Notes: a model not told the origin generated them from the letters alone. Positions 1-9,322 are shown, numbered from the stretch's first letter. The stretch is 64,000 bases of DNA from an uncultured Prevotellaceae bacterium (GCA_900319235.1 ONNR01000002.1:1-64000), one strand, 5' to 3'. Made by a program: numbers and translations.

Positions 1-110
1 CCAAAAATAATGTGGGGAGTAGTATTTTCGATATCTTTTTTTCGGAAATTCAAAAAGTTACGAAGGTATTTTCAAAGAACATTTAGGACACTAGTGAATC
101 CTTATATACA

Positions 111-2162
111 ATGAAACATCTTCTTCCAATTTTATTCCTCGGCTTTATGACCACAGCATGCAGCCAGGAACAACAGCAGCGGGGCAATCTGCAGATGGGC
201 GACTATGGATACCTTTATTGCCATATGTCAGACCATGGACAGTGGACCGCCTATGCCCTTTCGCGCGATGGACTGCATTACCACGACCTGCTTTGCGGTG
301 ACTCCATCTTCTCGGCTTTCGAGATGGCCAAGATCGAGGGAGGCACACGTGATGCATATATCTGTCGCAAGATTGACGGATCGGGCTACCTGATGGTGAC
401 CACCGATATGAACAACTCGATGACCAAACGGATGAACAAAGGCGGCGAGTGGGAAAACTTCGGCATCGATCTGCTCACCAGCGACGACCTTATCCATTGG
501 CAATCGACATCGTTCGACTTCCGAAAGGGTCTCTCGATCTTCTGTGATGGCGACGACACGACGAATCCTGCCTATAAGGATTTCAGCACCATATGCCGCG
601 TATGGGCTCCGCAGATCATCTGGGACGGTGAATATCGTTGGGCTGATGGCACGAAGGGCGGCTACATGATCTACTATTCGCTGCTCAATCGTCCCGAGGA
701 GGGTTACGACCGCATGTATTATTCATATGCTGACCGTACCTTTACCCGCCTTACGCAACCACGTGTTCTCATCGATTGGGGTTATGCTACGATTGATGCT
801 GACATCAACTGGCTCGACACCGACCAGCAGTATCATCTTATGATCAAGAAGGAAGGTGGCCAGCCCGGTCTCTTCACCTCGGCCTCTCCATCGCTTTTGG
901 GGCCATGGCCTGAGCCCGATGACAAGGATTTTGTCAACTTCGAGGGCAACAAGAAGTGCGAGGGTGTCTCGGCCTTCCAGATTGCAGGCGAGGACGGCTG
1001 GCGCATCGGCTACATCGAGTATAGCAGCAATCCCAAGAACTACCGCATCTGTAAGGCCGACAAGAATATGCGCAACTTCTCCGATCCGCACAACATCGAA
1101 GGCGTGAACGGTCCACAGCATGGCTCGTTCCTGCGCCTTACTCAGGAGGAATATGAACGACTGCAGAATTGGAGCGATGGCGAAGAGGCTATGCACCTTG
1201 CTCCGGATGTTAGTAATCCTGTAATATCCGGGTTGTTCGCTGATCCCGAGATTCTTTATTCCGAAAAGACGCGTCGTTATTATCTCTATCCCACCACCGA
1301 TGGCGTGGAGGGATGGCAGAACCACGACTTCCGTGTCTATTCTTCGCCCGATATGCGTCGTTGGCACGACGAGGGCGTGATGCTCGACCTCCAGAAAGAT
1401 GTGACTTGGGCAGACAAGTGTGCTTGGGCTCCCTGCATCATCGAGAAGCCTGTTTATGCCGACGGCTCGAAGACGAAGGTAAAAGGCTACAAGTATTACT
1501 ATTACTTTGTGGCTGAGGGCAAGATTGGTGTGGCGGTGGCTGACGATCCTGCTGGGCCGTTCCGCGATGCGCTGGGCCGTCCGTTGCTGACTCGAGAGGA
1601 CAGCACCGAACCAGGTCAGGTCATTGACCCTGATGTCTTCATGGATCCGAAGTCGGGCAAATATTATCTCTATTGGGGCAATTCGTTCCTCGCCTGCTCG
1701 GAACTTGCCGACGATATGGTGAGCATCGTGCCTGGTTCGACCCGCTATCTCATCCCAAGGGATAAGAAAAGGGATTTCCATTACAATGAGGGAACCTACG
1801 TCTTCTATCGCAATGGACTCTATTATTTCATGTGGAGTGAGAATGATACCCGTTCGGCACTCTATCAAGTGCGTTATCTGATCAGTGATTCCCCTACGGA
1901 ACTTGTTCGCAATGGTCAACCGGCGCAGGTAGAGCGTCAGGTGGTGCTGAAGCAGAATCCCAAACTTCAGATTTTCGGCACAGGACATCATTCGGTGATT
2001 CAGGAACCAGGAGCTGACCAGTGGTACATTGTTTATCACCGCTTTGCGCGTCCAGATGCCATCAAGAAGGGTTGGGCTGCCGGCTACAATCGTGAGGTTT
2101 GTATCGACAAAATGGAGTTCAATGCTGATGGTACCATCAAGCCAGTTGAAGTAACGCTTTAG
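111..2162 (+). CDS. Tandem GH43-type glycosidase lipoprotein (beta-xylosidase/alpha-arabinosidase-like)
   Basis: Secreted glycan hydrolase of 683 residues. A hydrophobic N-terminus ends in a lipobox (TTAC, Cys17), so a membrane-anchored lipoprotein is expected. Two GH43-like propeller halves are visible. Residues about 25-350 carry RVWAPQIIWDG and an IDADI motif. Residues about 365-680 carry the full acidic triad pattern of GH43: FADPE (Asp378, general base), IDPDVF (Asp506/508) and YNEGTY (Glu560, general acid). GH43 enzymes remove xylose or arabinose from hemicellulose and pectin side chains; the substrate here cannot be read from sequence. The N-terminal half lacks an obvious general-acid Glu motif, so it may bind rather than cleave. 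No SusC/SusD pair is adjacent. It is convergent with the TatD gene and shares a terminator hairpin at 2183-2222. Confidence 0.85.
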   Translation: MKHLLPILFLGFMTTACSQEQQQRGNLQMGDYGYLYCHMSDHGQWTAYALSRDGLHYHDLLCGDSIFSAFEMAKIEGGTRDAYICRKIDGSGYLMVTTDMNNSMTKRMNKGGEWENFGIDLLTSDDLIHWQSTSFDFRKGLSIFCDGDDTTNPAYKDFSTICRVWAPQIIWDGEYRWADGTKGGYMIYYSLLNRPEEGYDRMYYSYADRTFTRLTQPRVLIDWGYATIDADINWLDTDQQYHLMIKKEGGQPGLFTSASPSLLGPWPEPDDKDFVNFEGNKKCEGVSAFQIAGEDGWRIGYIEYSSNPKNYRICKADKNMRNFSDPHNIEGVNGPQHGSFLRLTQEEYERLQNWSDGEEAMHLAPDVSNPVISGLFADPEILYSEKTRRYYLYPTTDGVEGWQNHDFRVYSSPDMRRWHDEGVMLDLQKDVTWADKCAWAPCIIEKPVYADGSKTKVKGYKYYYYFVAEGKIGVAVADDPAGPFRDALGRPLLTREDSTEPGQVIDPDVFMDPKSGKYYLYWGNSFLACSELADDMVSIVPGSTRYLIPRDKKRDFHYNEGTYVFYRNGLYYFMWSENDTRSALYQVRYLISDSPTELVRNGQPAQVERQVVLKQNPKLQIFGTGHHSVIQEPGADQWYIVYHRFARPDAIKKGWAAGYNREVCIDKMEFNADGTIKPVEVTL

Positions 2163-2182
2163 TTTAATTGTTCTATAAATGA

Positions 2183-2222
2183 GAATAGGACGCATGCCCA
2201 AGCTTGAGGCTGCGTCCTATTC
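2183..2222. terminator. Bidirectional terminator hairpin between GH43 and TatD genes
   Basis: A perfect 12-bp inverted repeat (GAATAGGACGCA at 2183-2194, its complement at 2211-2222) lies between the convergent genes. Its right arm contains the stop codon of the TatD gene. A further GCC/GGC pairing extends the stem inside the loop. Confidence 0.8.
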
Positions 2223-2795
2223 TTCATCTGTCTCGTAATAAAGACGGTGGGGCGGAATGATTGAGAGGATGTCGGGATGATGGTGAATGCCGATGCTGAT
2301 GGAGAAGCCGGCATCGAGAAGTTGACGGGCGAGTTGTGGCCCTTTGCGAAAACCGTGAATAATCAGGGGAGGGATGGTTTCACCCGTCCCTTTTGATTGT
2401 GCCATATAAGGCTTGGCTTCGGCTATGACCTGGCTCCAAAGTTTGACACAGTGGATGATGACGGGTTTGGCCAATGACTGGGCGGATTGGAGTGCTGCAC
2501 GAAAGGCTGAGAGTTGCAGGTCGAGGGGTGTGGAACAGAGCCCGTCGAGACCGCATTCACCGATGGCGACGAAGTAAGGATCATCGCGGTACTGTTCCAC
2601 AGCACGTAGGAATGTATTGATGCTGCTTTCGGTGAGGTGCCAGGGATGGAGTTGGATGCTGTAGTACTGACGTTCGTTGAGCGGCTTGTTGCGATTGGTA
2701 TCAACGACAACACCCACCCCCTCGGCTGGAACCGAGAGGATGGATCCTGGACGGCCGGGAGTGTGGGTGTGGATGTCGGTAAAGGAGGAGAGCAA
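2217..2795 (-). CDS. TatD-family metal-dependent hydrolase
   Basis: About 192-residue TatD-type TIM-barrel hydrolase, probably a metal-dependent 3'-5' nuclease as in other TatD proteins. The DIHTHTPG motif near the N-terminus gives the first two metal ligands. IGECGLDG, VIIHCVK, LIIHGFRKG and ETDEE at the C-terminus are typical family motifs. The reading frame stays open further upstream, but that part reads antisense-like low-complexity sequence and overlaps the upstream peptidase gene. No ATG occurs between the end of the peptidase and the DIHTHTP motif, so a TTG at 2793-2795 is the most likely start. It is shorter than canonical TatD (about 260 residues), as is common for Bacteroidetes paralogues. 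It lies downstream of the C10 peptidase gene on the same strand, after a 61-bp gap. Confidence 0.75.
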   Translation of the reverse strand: MLSSFTDIHTHTPGRPGSILSVPAEGVGVVVDTNRNKPLNERQYYSIQLHPWHLTESSINTFLRAVEQYRDDPYFVAIGECGLDGLCSTPLDLQLSAFRAALQSAQSLAKPVIIHCVKLWSQVIAEAKPYMAQSKGTGETIPPLIIHGFRKGPQLARQLLDAGFSISIGIHHHPDILSIIPPHRLYYETDEE

Positions 2796-2856
2796 GGGGT
2801 GAGGGGTAATTGATGTTGCGATGGCATCGCAACAGACGGAACGAGACTGTGAGGGG

Positions 2857-5193
2857 TTATTTCCTGAACGCCTTTTGGCTTGGACTGATGGTGATGTGGC
2901 CAGAGGAGGGGCGGACAGGACGACCGAAGAGGTCGTAGTGGCGAATGACGGAGGCATCGTCGATGGTGATGGTTTCGATGCCCGAGGCATTATAGACGCG
3001 CACTTCGATGGCTGCGGGTATGGGCGATGATCCAGTGGAATCGGAGAGTTTGAGGAGTTGCTCGTCGCCATAAGCATCGCGATAGTAGGGACGGGCATAA
3101 TATTTCTTCATACCCTTTGCTTCGGTGAGCGTTCCGCTGATGGTGATGGTGTCGGACTGGGCACTCATGGCTATATCTACATCGTTGCCGATGGTAAACG
3201 CAGGTTGGACATTGGTGCTTTGACCAGTATAGAATCGGATGCCCATGCGGTCGGAGAACTTGCCACCCGCGTTGCTGACAATCAGTTGGAACTCTATCTC
3301 GCCATCTACCTCGCATCGTTCGGTAAGAAGTTGTGGTGCCTCGACAAGAAAGAGTGAAGCGGGTGATTCCTCGGTGAACTTGGTCGAGAAGGCGATAGGG
3401 ATGTCGGTAGGACAATCTTGCATCTCATAACCCATCGGGATGTTGTAGGCGTGGAGTCGTGCACTCCATTCGCCTTCCTGAGTAATCTTGAAAGGAATCT
3501 TGGCAGTGTAGGTTCCGCCTGCAGGAATGAAGACGTGCAGGTCGGGACAGTCGCAGTCAGGAATATCGGTCTCTTTCCCATCAGGGGTGATGATTTCGAG
3601 AGAGATGGCTCCGCTGAAGGGGTCGTTGCCAAGGTTGTCAAGGTCAATGATGGCTATGTACTCCTTGCCGACAGCGAGTTCTTGCCCCTGGAGGCTGAAG
3701 TTGCGGCCTTCGATGATGTTGGTGCCTGAACAATTGGTAATGGCGGTGATTAATTCGTCCTTGACGGAGAATTCGATTTTCGGCGTATAGTAATAATGGG
3801 TGGGCACTTCGCAAATCACTGTGTCGGCACCGAACTGCTCGAAGCTAAGCAGGGCAGAATAGTTGCCATCGGTCAACCCTTGGGCATAGCCATAAGTATT
3901 GGTCCATGCATAATAGTACCGGTTGTGGCGACGATCCCATGTGCCGTAGGGATAGATTGTGATGGTGTCGCCCATTTCGTAGCGCACGTGCTGACCGAGG
4001 TCGTTGAGCACCTCAACGCCGCTCACACCCCTCAGCGTGTCGTAGGACGTGTTTTCGAAATAGGCACTTAAGACGTATGCGTTCTCGTTGCTGTTGAGCC
4101 ATGCACCGCTCGACTTGACTTGACTGATGAGGCGGCCGACGCCTTTATCGGGGCAAACCTGAATGACTGCATTTTGACCCATGCAGAAACCAACCTCGGT
4201 TTCGGTGGCACCGATGCCTGCTCCATAAGGATTAAGAATGCTGATGTCGAAGTAGCCGTTGTACAAACCGTCCCAACCCCAGTTGACATGGAAGAGGCCA
4301 TCCTTGTCGATGCCATCAATGACGAAGGCATGACCTGCCTCGTCGCTGCTGGCTGAGAAGATGATGGGACGACCTGCCTCAAGTTCACTGATGAGCAGTT
4401 CGTTCCAGTCATCGAAGGAGTAGCTTTCACGATAGACGGTTGCGGCACGTTCGTTGTAATCGAAATGATCGCGAAGGGCTTTGGGAATGTGCTCGGTATA
4501 GGTTCCGCTACCGCCAGACTGCCACATCATGTCGATGGACACACCGCAATGGTAACTGAGTTTGGCCGCTTCGGCTTCTTGTTCAGGGGTAGCATGGGCA
4601 GCCCGGCCATATTTTGGCAGCATTAGGTCCCAGTTGTAGGTGACTGAATCGTAATTGACGGTGTGGGTAGTGCCTTCCCATGCCCAGGTGTGCGAGCCGG
4701 AGCCCTGATTGGGGTGTTTCCAATAGAGCATGACTTGGGCCATTGCCGTGGCAACGCAACCTACGGGAGTGCCTGATGGGCACAGACGGTTGTAGGGGTC
4801 GGCCTGATCCCATTCGATGCGGCCAAGCAAGGGGCGGATGACATTCGATGTGGCGCGTTGGGCAGAGTTGCTGCCCAGTTGGGTTTCAGGATGCTCGGCG
4901 ACATAGGCGGCACCCTGCTCGACACATTCAAGCCAGTACTGCATATTGGAGGGTATGGGTACATCGGCAGGAATGGGCGTATCGGTATATCCCATGACTT
5001 TGGCTTCGGAAAGGGGGACAGCGACGACTTGCATACTACCGGAGGGGATGACCTCCATCTCGACGCGCTGACAATGCTCGACCTGCAGGCGGCTGCCTGG
5101 TGCCAATGGTTGTGAAACTTGTGCAAAGATATTCGTGATTCCAACTCCTGCTATTGCAAGGGAGAGAAGGTGACGAAGGGTGGGGAATGACAT
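2857..5193 (-). CDS. Secreted C10-family cysteine peptidase (streptopain/SpeB-like)
   Basis: Secreted protease of 778 residues with an N-terminal signal peptide (cleavage near IFAQ, residue about 24). The catalytic Cys146 sits in TPVGCVATAMAQVMLYW and the catalytic His288 in DEAGHAFVIDG; HVNWGWDG follows, as in streptopain, interpain A and related Bacteroidetes C10 enzymes. Residues 25-120 are the likely inhibitory propeptide. Residues about 350-730 look like beta-sandwich extensions. The C-terminus holds HYDLFGRPV, resembling the short tails of other secreted proteins in this window and consistent with type IX-like sorting. Such enzymes degrade host or dietary protein; function beyond proteolysis is inference. 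A consensus promoter lies upstream at 5228-5259. Confidence 0.9.
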   Translation of the reverse strand: MSFPTLRHLLSLAIAGVGITNIFAQVSQPLAPGSRLQVEHCQRVEMEVIPSGSMQVVAVPLSEAKVMGYTDTPIPADVPIPSNMQYWLECVEQGAAYVAEHPETQLGSNSAQRATSNVIRPLLGRIEWDQADPYNRLCPSGTPVGCVATAMAQVMLYWKHPNQGSGSHTWAWEGTTHTVNYDSVTYNWDLMLPKYGRAAHATPEQEAEAAKLSYHCGVSIDMMWQSGGSGTYTEHIPKALRDHFDYNERAATVYRESYSFDDWNELLISELEAGRPIIFSASSDEAGHAFVIDGIDKDGLFHVNWGWDGLYNGYFDISILNPYGAGIGATETEVGFCMGQNAVIQVCPDKGVGRLISQVKSSGAWLNSNENAYVLSAYFENTSYDTLRGVSGVEVLNDLGQHVRYEMGDTITIYPYGTWDRRHNRYYYAWTNTYGYAQGLTDGNYSALLSFEQFGADTVICEVPTHYYYTPKIEFSVKDELITAITNCSGTNIIEGRNFSLQGQELAVGKEYIAIIDLDNLGNDPFSGAISLEIITPDGKETDIPDCDCPDLHVFIPAGGTYTAKIPFKITQEGEWSARLHAYNIPMGYEMQDCPTDIPIAFSTKFTEESPASLFLVEAPQLLTERCEVDGEIEFQLIVSNAGGKFSDRMGIRFYTGQSTNVQPAFTIGNDVDIAMSAQSDTITISGTLTEAKGMKKYYARPYYRDAYGDEQLLKLSDSTGSSPIPAAIEVRVYNASGIETITIDDASVIRHYDLFGRPVRPSSGHITISPSQKAFRK

Positions 5194-5227
5194 GAATTGG
5201 TTTGATTATTGTTTATAAATTGGGCGA

Positions 5228-5259
5228 CAAAGATAGTCAGAAATCTTAAAACCATCAAA
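5228..5259 (-). promoter_or_regulatory. Bacteroidetes-type promoter for the C10 peptidase gene
   Basis: On the minus strand: TTTG (5256-5259), 20 bp, TATCTTTG (5228-5235). This matches the Bacteroidetes sigma-70 consensus (-33 TTTG, -7 TAnnTTTG) and lies 34 bp before the ATG. Confidence 0.75.
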
Positions 5260-5305
5260 GATTTTCCGAAATATTTTGTCTTTTTGAAAAAAATGACACT
5301 GAAAA

Positions 5306-5337
5306 TTTGGAAAATAGAAACTAAAGTGATAACTTTG
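5306..5337 (+). promoter_or_regulatory. Bacteroidetes-type promoter for the M23 peptidase gene
   Basis: TTTG (5306-5309), 20 bp, TAACTTTG (5330-5337), 10 bp upstream of the ATG at 5348. It is divergent from the C10 promoter. The very short leader is typical of this phylum, which does not depend on strong Shine-Dalgarno pairing. Confidence 0.75.
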
Positions 5338-5347
5338 CCGCTTAATT

Positions 5348-7285
5348 ATGAATAAAATGTTGTTTTCAACCTTGCGATATGGATTCGCAGCAGCTTTGAT
5401 GGTGCTTGCTTTGCCGGGATGTGCGCAGAGCAAGACGCAACGGGTGAATGAGGAGATAGCGCGGGCATCAGTACGTTTCAATGATGCTCCACCTGTGGTT
5501 GATTCAAACAAGCGTTATCACTTGCCTGTCGATACACGTCCCGCATTGGCGGGCAATTATGGTGAATTGCGCCCCGACCATTTTCATGGCGGCTTGGACT
5601 TCAAGACCGATCAGACCATCGGACATCCTGTCTATGCCTTTTCGGACGGTTATGTGCGGCGCGTGGGCATCAATGCCTACGGCTATGGGTTGGCACTTTA
5701 CGTGGAGCATCCAGACCTGGGGCTCACGTCGGTGTATGGACATCTCGACACGTTCAGCAAAAAGATATGGAAGAAGGTACGCGAGCGTCAGGTCAACGAG
5801 GAATTGAACAACTGTGATATAACCTTTGGTCCTGAGGACTTGCCCGTGAAGTATGGCGAGGTGATTGCTTTGAGCGGCAATACCGGCAGTTCGGGAGGAC
5901 CGCATGTGCACTTTGAACTACGCAATATACCCGATGATGACAACGACATCTGCTACGACCCGATGATGTTCTTCCTGCGTGAACTGAAAGATACACAGGC
6001 ACCGCGCATCAGCTTTGTTTATCTTTATCCGATGCCGGGCGAGGGATTGGCCAACGGCTTGACCACACGACAGGTGAGCCCCGTGACGGGAGTATGTGCC
6101 ACGACGGGCGGTATTGGAGGTAACTTGACCAAGCCTTTCACAGCATGGGGACGTGTAGGATTGGCTCTTAAGGCCTACGATTATATGGACGGGCAGTCGA
6201 ATCGTTATGGCGTGAAGCAGTTACGATTGCTGATGCGTCTCGAAGGTCAATTTGCCGACAATGGAGAACCACTCTATCAGGAGATTTTCAGTTTCAGACA
6301 GGATGCCTTCCGCTATTCGGAGAACCGTTTCAACAATACGGTGACCGACTATGCAGCATGGGTAGGGCAGAAATCGATGATCATGAAGTCGTTTATTGAG
6401 CCTGGTAACTTCCTGCAGCAGGTCGATCCGGCCGTGGGTGATGGCATCGTGGACATAAATGAGGAGCGTGCCTACCACTTCGTCTATGAACTTACCGATG
6501 CACATGGTAATTTCACTTCGCTTGATTTCACTATCCGCGGTGTGCCGCCTACAGAACCTATTCCTGCTGCAGAGCACAACGAGGCCTTCTGGGCACAGGC
6601 TATGCAACCTCTTGAGATCGATACGGCAGGATGCTATTTCCGTGCTGCGCCAGGTGTGTTCTATACCGACGTGGATTTCCGTTTCAGCATTGCAGACAAG
6701 GCGCAAGCCACGCGAACAGTGACACGTTACCGCAAGAACCGAAAAGGTCGCCGTATAGCATACAAGGCTGAGGAGAAATACGACGTGCCATGTGTTTCGA
6801 AGGTGTATACCTTGGGAGAAACCTTAATACCGCTACATACCTGGTGTGACTTGAGCATCGATGTGCCCGATTCGGCGGTACATCCCGAGCAACTCTATTT
6901 GGCCAATGTCGATGGCGAGGGTGCTGTGAGAAACTCCAGTTATGAGGCTTCGACAAAGAAAGGTAAGCCGGCACGCATCAGCGGACAGGTGCGCCAATGC
7001 GGGCGTTATGCCATTCGACGCGATGGTAGCGGTCCAGAGGTCACTTTGTCGAAGGTAAGTTATCAGAAGATACAACTCGACATCGTCGATTCGGGCTGTG
7101 GCGTACGTCGGCACAAGGTGACTATCGATGGCAAGTTCGTGCCCTTTAATATGGACAACACGGGTCACTATTTCGGTGAACCCTGCTACTACGGGATTAC
7201 CCAAGGCCGTAATCATAAGATCGAGGTCTATGCCGTGGATCGTCTGGGTAATGAGACGAAGGTGAACTTTGAGAAGAATTTTTGA
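5348..7285 (+). CDS. M23 (LytM) family metallopeptidase lipoprotein
   Basis: Cell-wall metallopeptidase-like lipoprotein of 645 residues. The signal sequence ends in a lipobox (LPGC, Cys25). The LytM domain spans about residues 60-190, with HxGGLD (His80, Asp84) and HVHFE (His186, His188), the complete zinc-ligand and catalytic set for a D,D-endopeptidase, so it is probably active rather than a degenerate activator. YGHLD supports the fold. The remaining 450 residues are beta-rich and unassigned; they are characteristic of the large Bacteroidetes M23 proteins. It probably remodels peptidoglycan in the periplasm. The C69 peptidase gene follows after 17 bp, so co-transcription is likely. Confidence 0.88.
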   Translation: MNKMLFSTLRYGFAAALMVLALPGCAQSKTQRVNEEIARASVRFNDAPPVVDSNKRYHLPVDTRPALAGNYGELRPDHFHGGLDFKTDQTIGHPVYAFSDGYVRRVGINAYGYGLALYVEHPDLGLTSVYGHLDTFSKKIWKKVRERQVNEELNNCDITFGPEDLPVKYGEVIALSGNTGSSGGPHVHFELRNIPDDDNDICYDPMMFFLRELKDTQAPRISFVYLYPMPGEGLANGLTTRQVSPVTGVCATTGGIGGNLTKPFTAWGRVGLALKAYDYMDGQSNRYGVKQLRLLMRLEGQFADNGEPLYQEIFSFRQDAFRYSENRFNNTVTDYAAWVGQKSMIMKSFIEPGNFLQQVDPAVGDGIVDINEERAYHFVYELTDAHGNFTSLDFTIRGVPPTEPIPAAEHNEAFWAQAMQPLEIDTAGCYFRAAPGVFYTDVDFRFSIADKAQATRTVTRYRKNRKGRRIAYKAEEKYDVPCVSKVYTLGETLIPLHTWCDLSIDVPDSAVHPEQLYLANVDGEGAVRNSSYEASTKKGKPARISGQVRQCGRYAIRRDGSGPEVTLSKVSYQKIQLDIVDSGCGVRRHKVTIDGKFVPFNMDNTGHYFGEPCYYGITQGRNHKIEVYAVDRLGNETKVNFEKNF

Positions 7286-7302
7286 TTGATAAAATATAAA
7301 CA

Positions 7303-9120
7303 ATGAACAAGAGAATCATCGCGGCCGCAGTGCTCAGTGCGGCCATTGTGCCAGCGACATTGGCATGCACCAACCTGCTGGTGGGCAAGAAGGCATCAGT
7401 GAACGGTTCGACTATGATCAGTTACAATGCCGACAGTCATCAACTCTACGGCGATCTGCAATTTACCCCTGCTGCCGATCATCAGGTAGGAGAGATGCGG
7501 CAGGTGATCGATTGGGACTCGCAGCGCCCCTTGGGACAGATTCCGCAGCCTGCACACACATATCGCGTGGTGGGTAACCAGAACGAATGGCAGGTGACCA
7601 TCGGCGAATCGACTTGGGGTGGTGACCTTAGCCTGATGGATACGACGGCAATCGTCGACTACGGCTCGCTGATGTACATTGCCTTGGAACGTAGTCGTAC
7701 GGCTCGTGAGGCCATCGACGTGATGACGCAACTGGTGGAGGAATACGGCTATGCATCCGAGGGCGAAACCTTCTCGATTGGCGATCCAAACGAAATATGG
7801 GTGATGGACCTCATTGGCAAGGGAACTCCTGGCGCGCCTATCTGCGAGGGCAAGGCCACAGGACAGAAAGGAGCTGTCTGGGTGGCTCGACTGATTCCCG
7901 AGGACTGCATCTCGGGTCATGCCAACCAGGCTCGTATCCATACCTTCCCACAGGTGGGACGCAAGTTGAAGAAGGTCGCCTCGGTGATCAATTATCCGGG
8001 TTCAAACCTTAAGACCAAGAAATACCTACGCTATGAAGTGGGCGATTCGTGCTATTTCAGCGCTGACCTCATCTCATTCGCGCGTCAATGCGGCAAGTAT
8101 GCGGCTGACGGAGAAGACCAGAACTTCGACTTTGCTATGGCTTTCGGCGAGCAGGACTATAGCTCTTATCGTGGTTGCGATGGTCGTGTTTGGGCATGGT
8201 ACAACCGTTGTGCCAAAGGTATGGACCGTTATTTCCCGTTTGTTGATATGCAGGGCAAGCCTTCAGCTCATGGATATGTGAACGACAAGGGTGAACAGGT
8301 GGAGATTCTTCCCCTTTACATCAAGCCTGACAAGAAGATCTCCCACCTCGATGTTCAGGCAGCAATGGCCGACCACTTCGAAGGAACACCTTGGGACATG
8401 ACGCAAGATGTGGGTGCTGGCCCCTTCAAGGTGCCTTACCGCTGGCGCCCGATGCACTGGAAGGTGGAAGCTGATGGCCCGAAAGATGCACCTACCTATC
8501 TGCACGAACGTGCTATTGGCACCCAGCAGACAGGTTTCACGTTTGTTGCTGAGATGCGCGGTTGGTTGCCTCGTGAGGTTGGTTCGAAGACCTGGTTTGG
8601 CGTGGATGATGCTGCTACGGCCCTATATGTACCTATATATAATAATGTGTTGGCTGTGCCAGAGTGTTTGCGTCCTGGCAATGGCGATTTGCTGACGTTC
8701 TCATGGACCTCGCTCTTCTGGATGACGTCGTGGGTGTCGCAGCAACGCTATACTCGTTGGTCGGATATGAGTATTGATGTGGAGGCTGTGCGTGATTCGC
8801 TTTTTGCACGTTGGGACAAGCAGGAGGCCGAAGTTGATGCACATGCCAAGGCACTTATCGAGGCTGGTAATGAAACAGAGGCAACAAAGTATCTGACAGG
8901 TTACTGTGCCACCGAGGCCAATGCGGCAACTGCTTGCTATAAGGATCTGGCAGTCTATCTGCTCGTGAAGTATCTGGATGGAAACATCAAGAAGGAGAAG
9001 GATGGCAAGTTCCAGCGTACACAATGGGGCGTACCCGTTTCTCCTATGCAGCCTCGCTATAGTGACGACTTCTATCGCGCCATTGTAAGACAGCGCGGTG
9101 ACGAGCTTTTGGTGAAGTAA
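7303..9120 (+). CDS. C69-family dipeptidase (secreted, N-terminal nucleophile)
   Basis: Peptidase of 605 residues in the C69/PepD family of Ntn hydrolases. After the signal peptide the mature protein would begin at Cys22 (LA|CTNLLVGKKAS), which is the family's catalytic nucleophile; a signal peptide directly before it fits the usual maturation. Family features are NGSTMISYNADSH, WGGDLSLMDTT and EGETFSIGDPNEIWVMDLIGKG. C69 enzymes cleave dipeptides and some N-terminal amino acids, here probably in the periplasm, supplying amino acids released by secreted proteases such as the C10 enzyme nearby. It sits 17 bp behind the M23 gene. Confidence 0.9.
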   Translation: MNKRIIAAAVLSAAIVPATLACTNLLVGKKASVNGSTMISYNADSHQLYGDLQFTPAADHQVGEMRQVIDWDSQRPLGQIPQPAHTYRVVGNQNEWQVTIGESTWGGDLSLMDTTAIVDYGSLMYIALERSRTAREAIDVMTQLVEEYGYASEGETFSIGDPNEIWVMDLIGKGTPGAPICEGKATGQKGAVWVARLIPEDCISGHANQARIHTFPQVGRKLKKVASVINYPGSNLKTKKYLRYEVGDSCYFSADLISFARQCGKYAADGEDQNFDFAMAFGEQDYSSYRGCDGRVWAWYNRCAKGMDRYFPFVDMQGKPSAHGYVNDKGEQVEILPLYIKPDKKISHLDVQAAMADHFEGTPWDMTQDVGAGPFKVPYRWRPMHWKVEADGPKDAPTYLHERAIGTQQTGFTFVAEMRGWLPREVGSKTWFGVDDAATALYVPIYNNVLAVPECLRPGNGDLLTFSWTSLFWMTSWVSQQRYTRWSDMSIDVEAVRDSLFARWDKQEAEVDAHAKALIEAGNETEATKYLTGYCATEANAATACYKDLAVYLLVKYLDGNIKKEKDGKFQRTQWGVPVSPMQPRYSDDFYRAIVRQRGDELLVK

Positions 9121-9131
9121 TATTTCGACAA

Positions 9132-9175
9132 AAGATGAAGGGTCGCCAATCCTTCGGATTAACGGCCCTTATCTT
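9132..9175. terminator. Bidirectional terminator hairpin
   Basis: Long imperfect stem with a CTTCGG (UUCG-type) apex: AAGAT plus AAGGG arms pair with CCCTT plus ATCTT, with one bulged G. It ends the C69 gene on the plus strand. Read on the minus strand it is followed by a short T-run (TTTTG) and ends the small unit that starts near 9290. Confidence 0.7.
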
Positions 9176-9290
9176 CTAACTCTGGGCTTCCCAGCTATAG
9201 AGTTTCGGTTCTTTTCGCGTGTTCTTCATGTTTAAGGTCGAGATACGTCTGTCATTCTGTAAGTATAATAGCTTTTATCTTAATGCGCTG
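9176..9290 (-). ncRNA. Candidate small RNA, or mRNA for a 17-residue peptide
   Basis: A minus-strand unit of about 110 nt (about 150 with the terminator stem) sits between a consensus promoter (9291-9322) and the terminator at 9132-9175. It contains one very short ORF, 9229 down to 9176 (start MKNTRKEPKL, end SWEAQS), whose stop abuts the terminator, and a CTGGG/CCCAG hairpin near 9180-9195. I do not recognise the peptide or a known RNA family. Whether the product is RNA or peptide is open. Confidence 0.45.
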
Positions 9291-9322
9291 CAAAGATACG
9301 ACAAATAATTGATTGCACCAAA
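9291..9322 (-). promoter_or_regulatory. Promoter of the small minus-strand unit
   Basis: On the minus strand: TTTG (9319-9322), 20 bp, TATCTTTG (9291-9298). It points away from rlmD into a region with no conventional gene. Confidence 0.65.

Noticed and set aside
723..2201. 492-codon open frame antisense to the GH43 gene
   Set aside because: Antisense shadow of a real gene with clear GH43 motifs; no domain recognised.
2796..3098. N-terminal extension of the TatD frame
   Set aside because: It overlaps the C10 peptidase gene and reads as low-complexity sequence; family homology begins after 2795.
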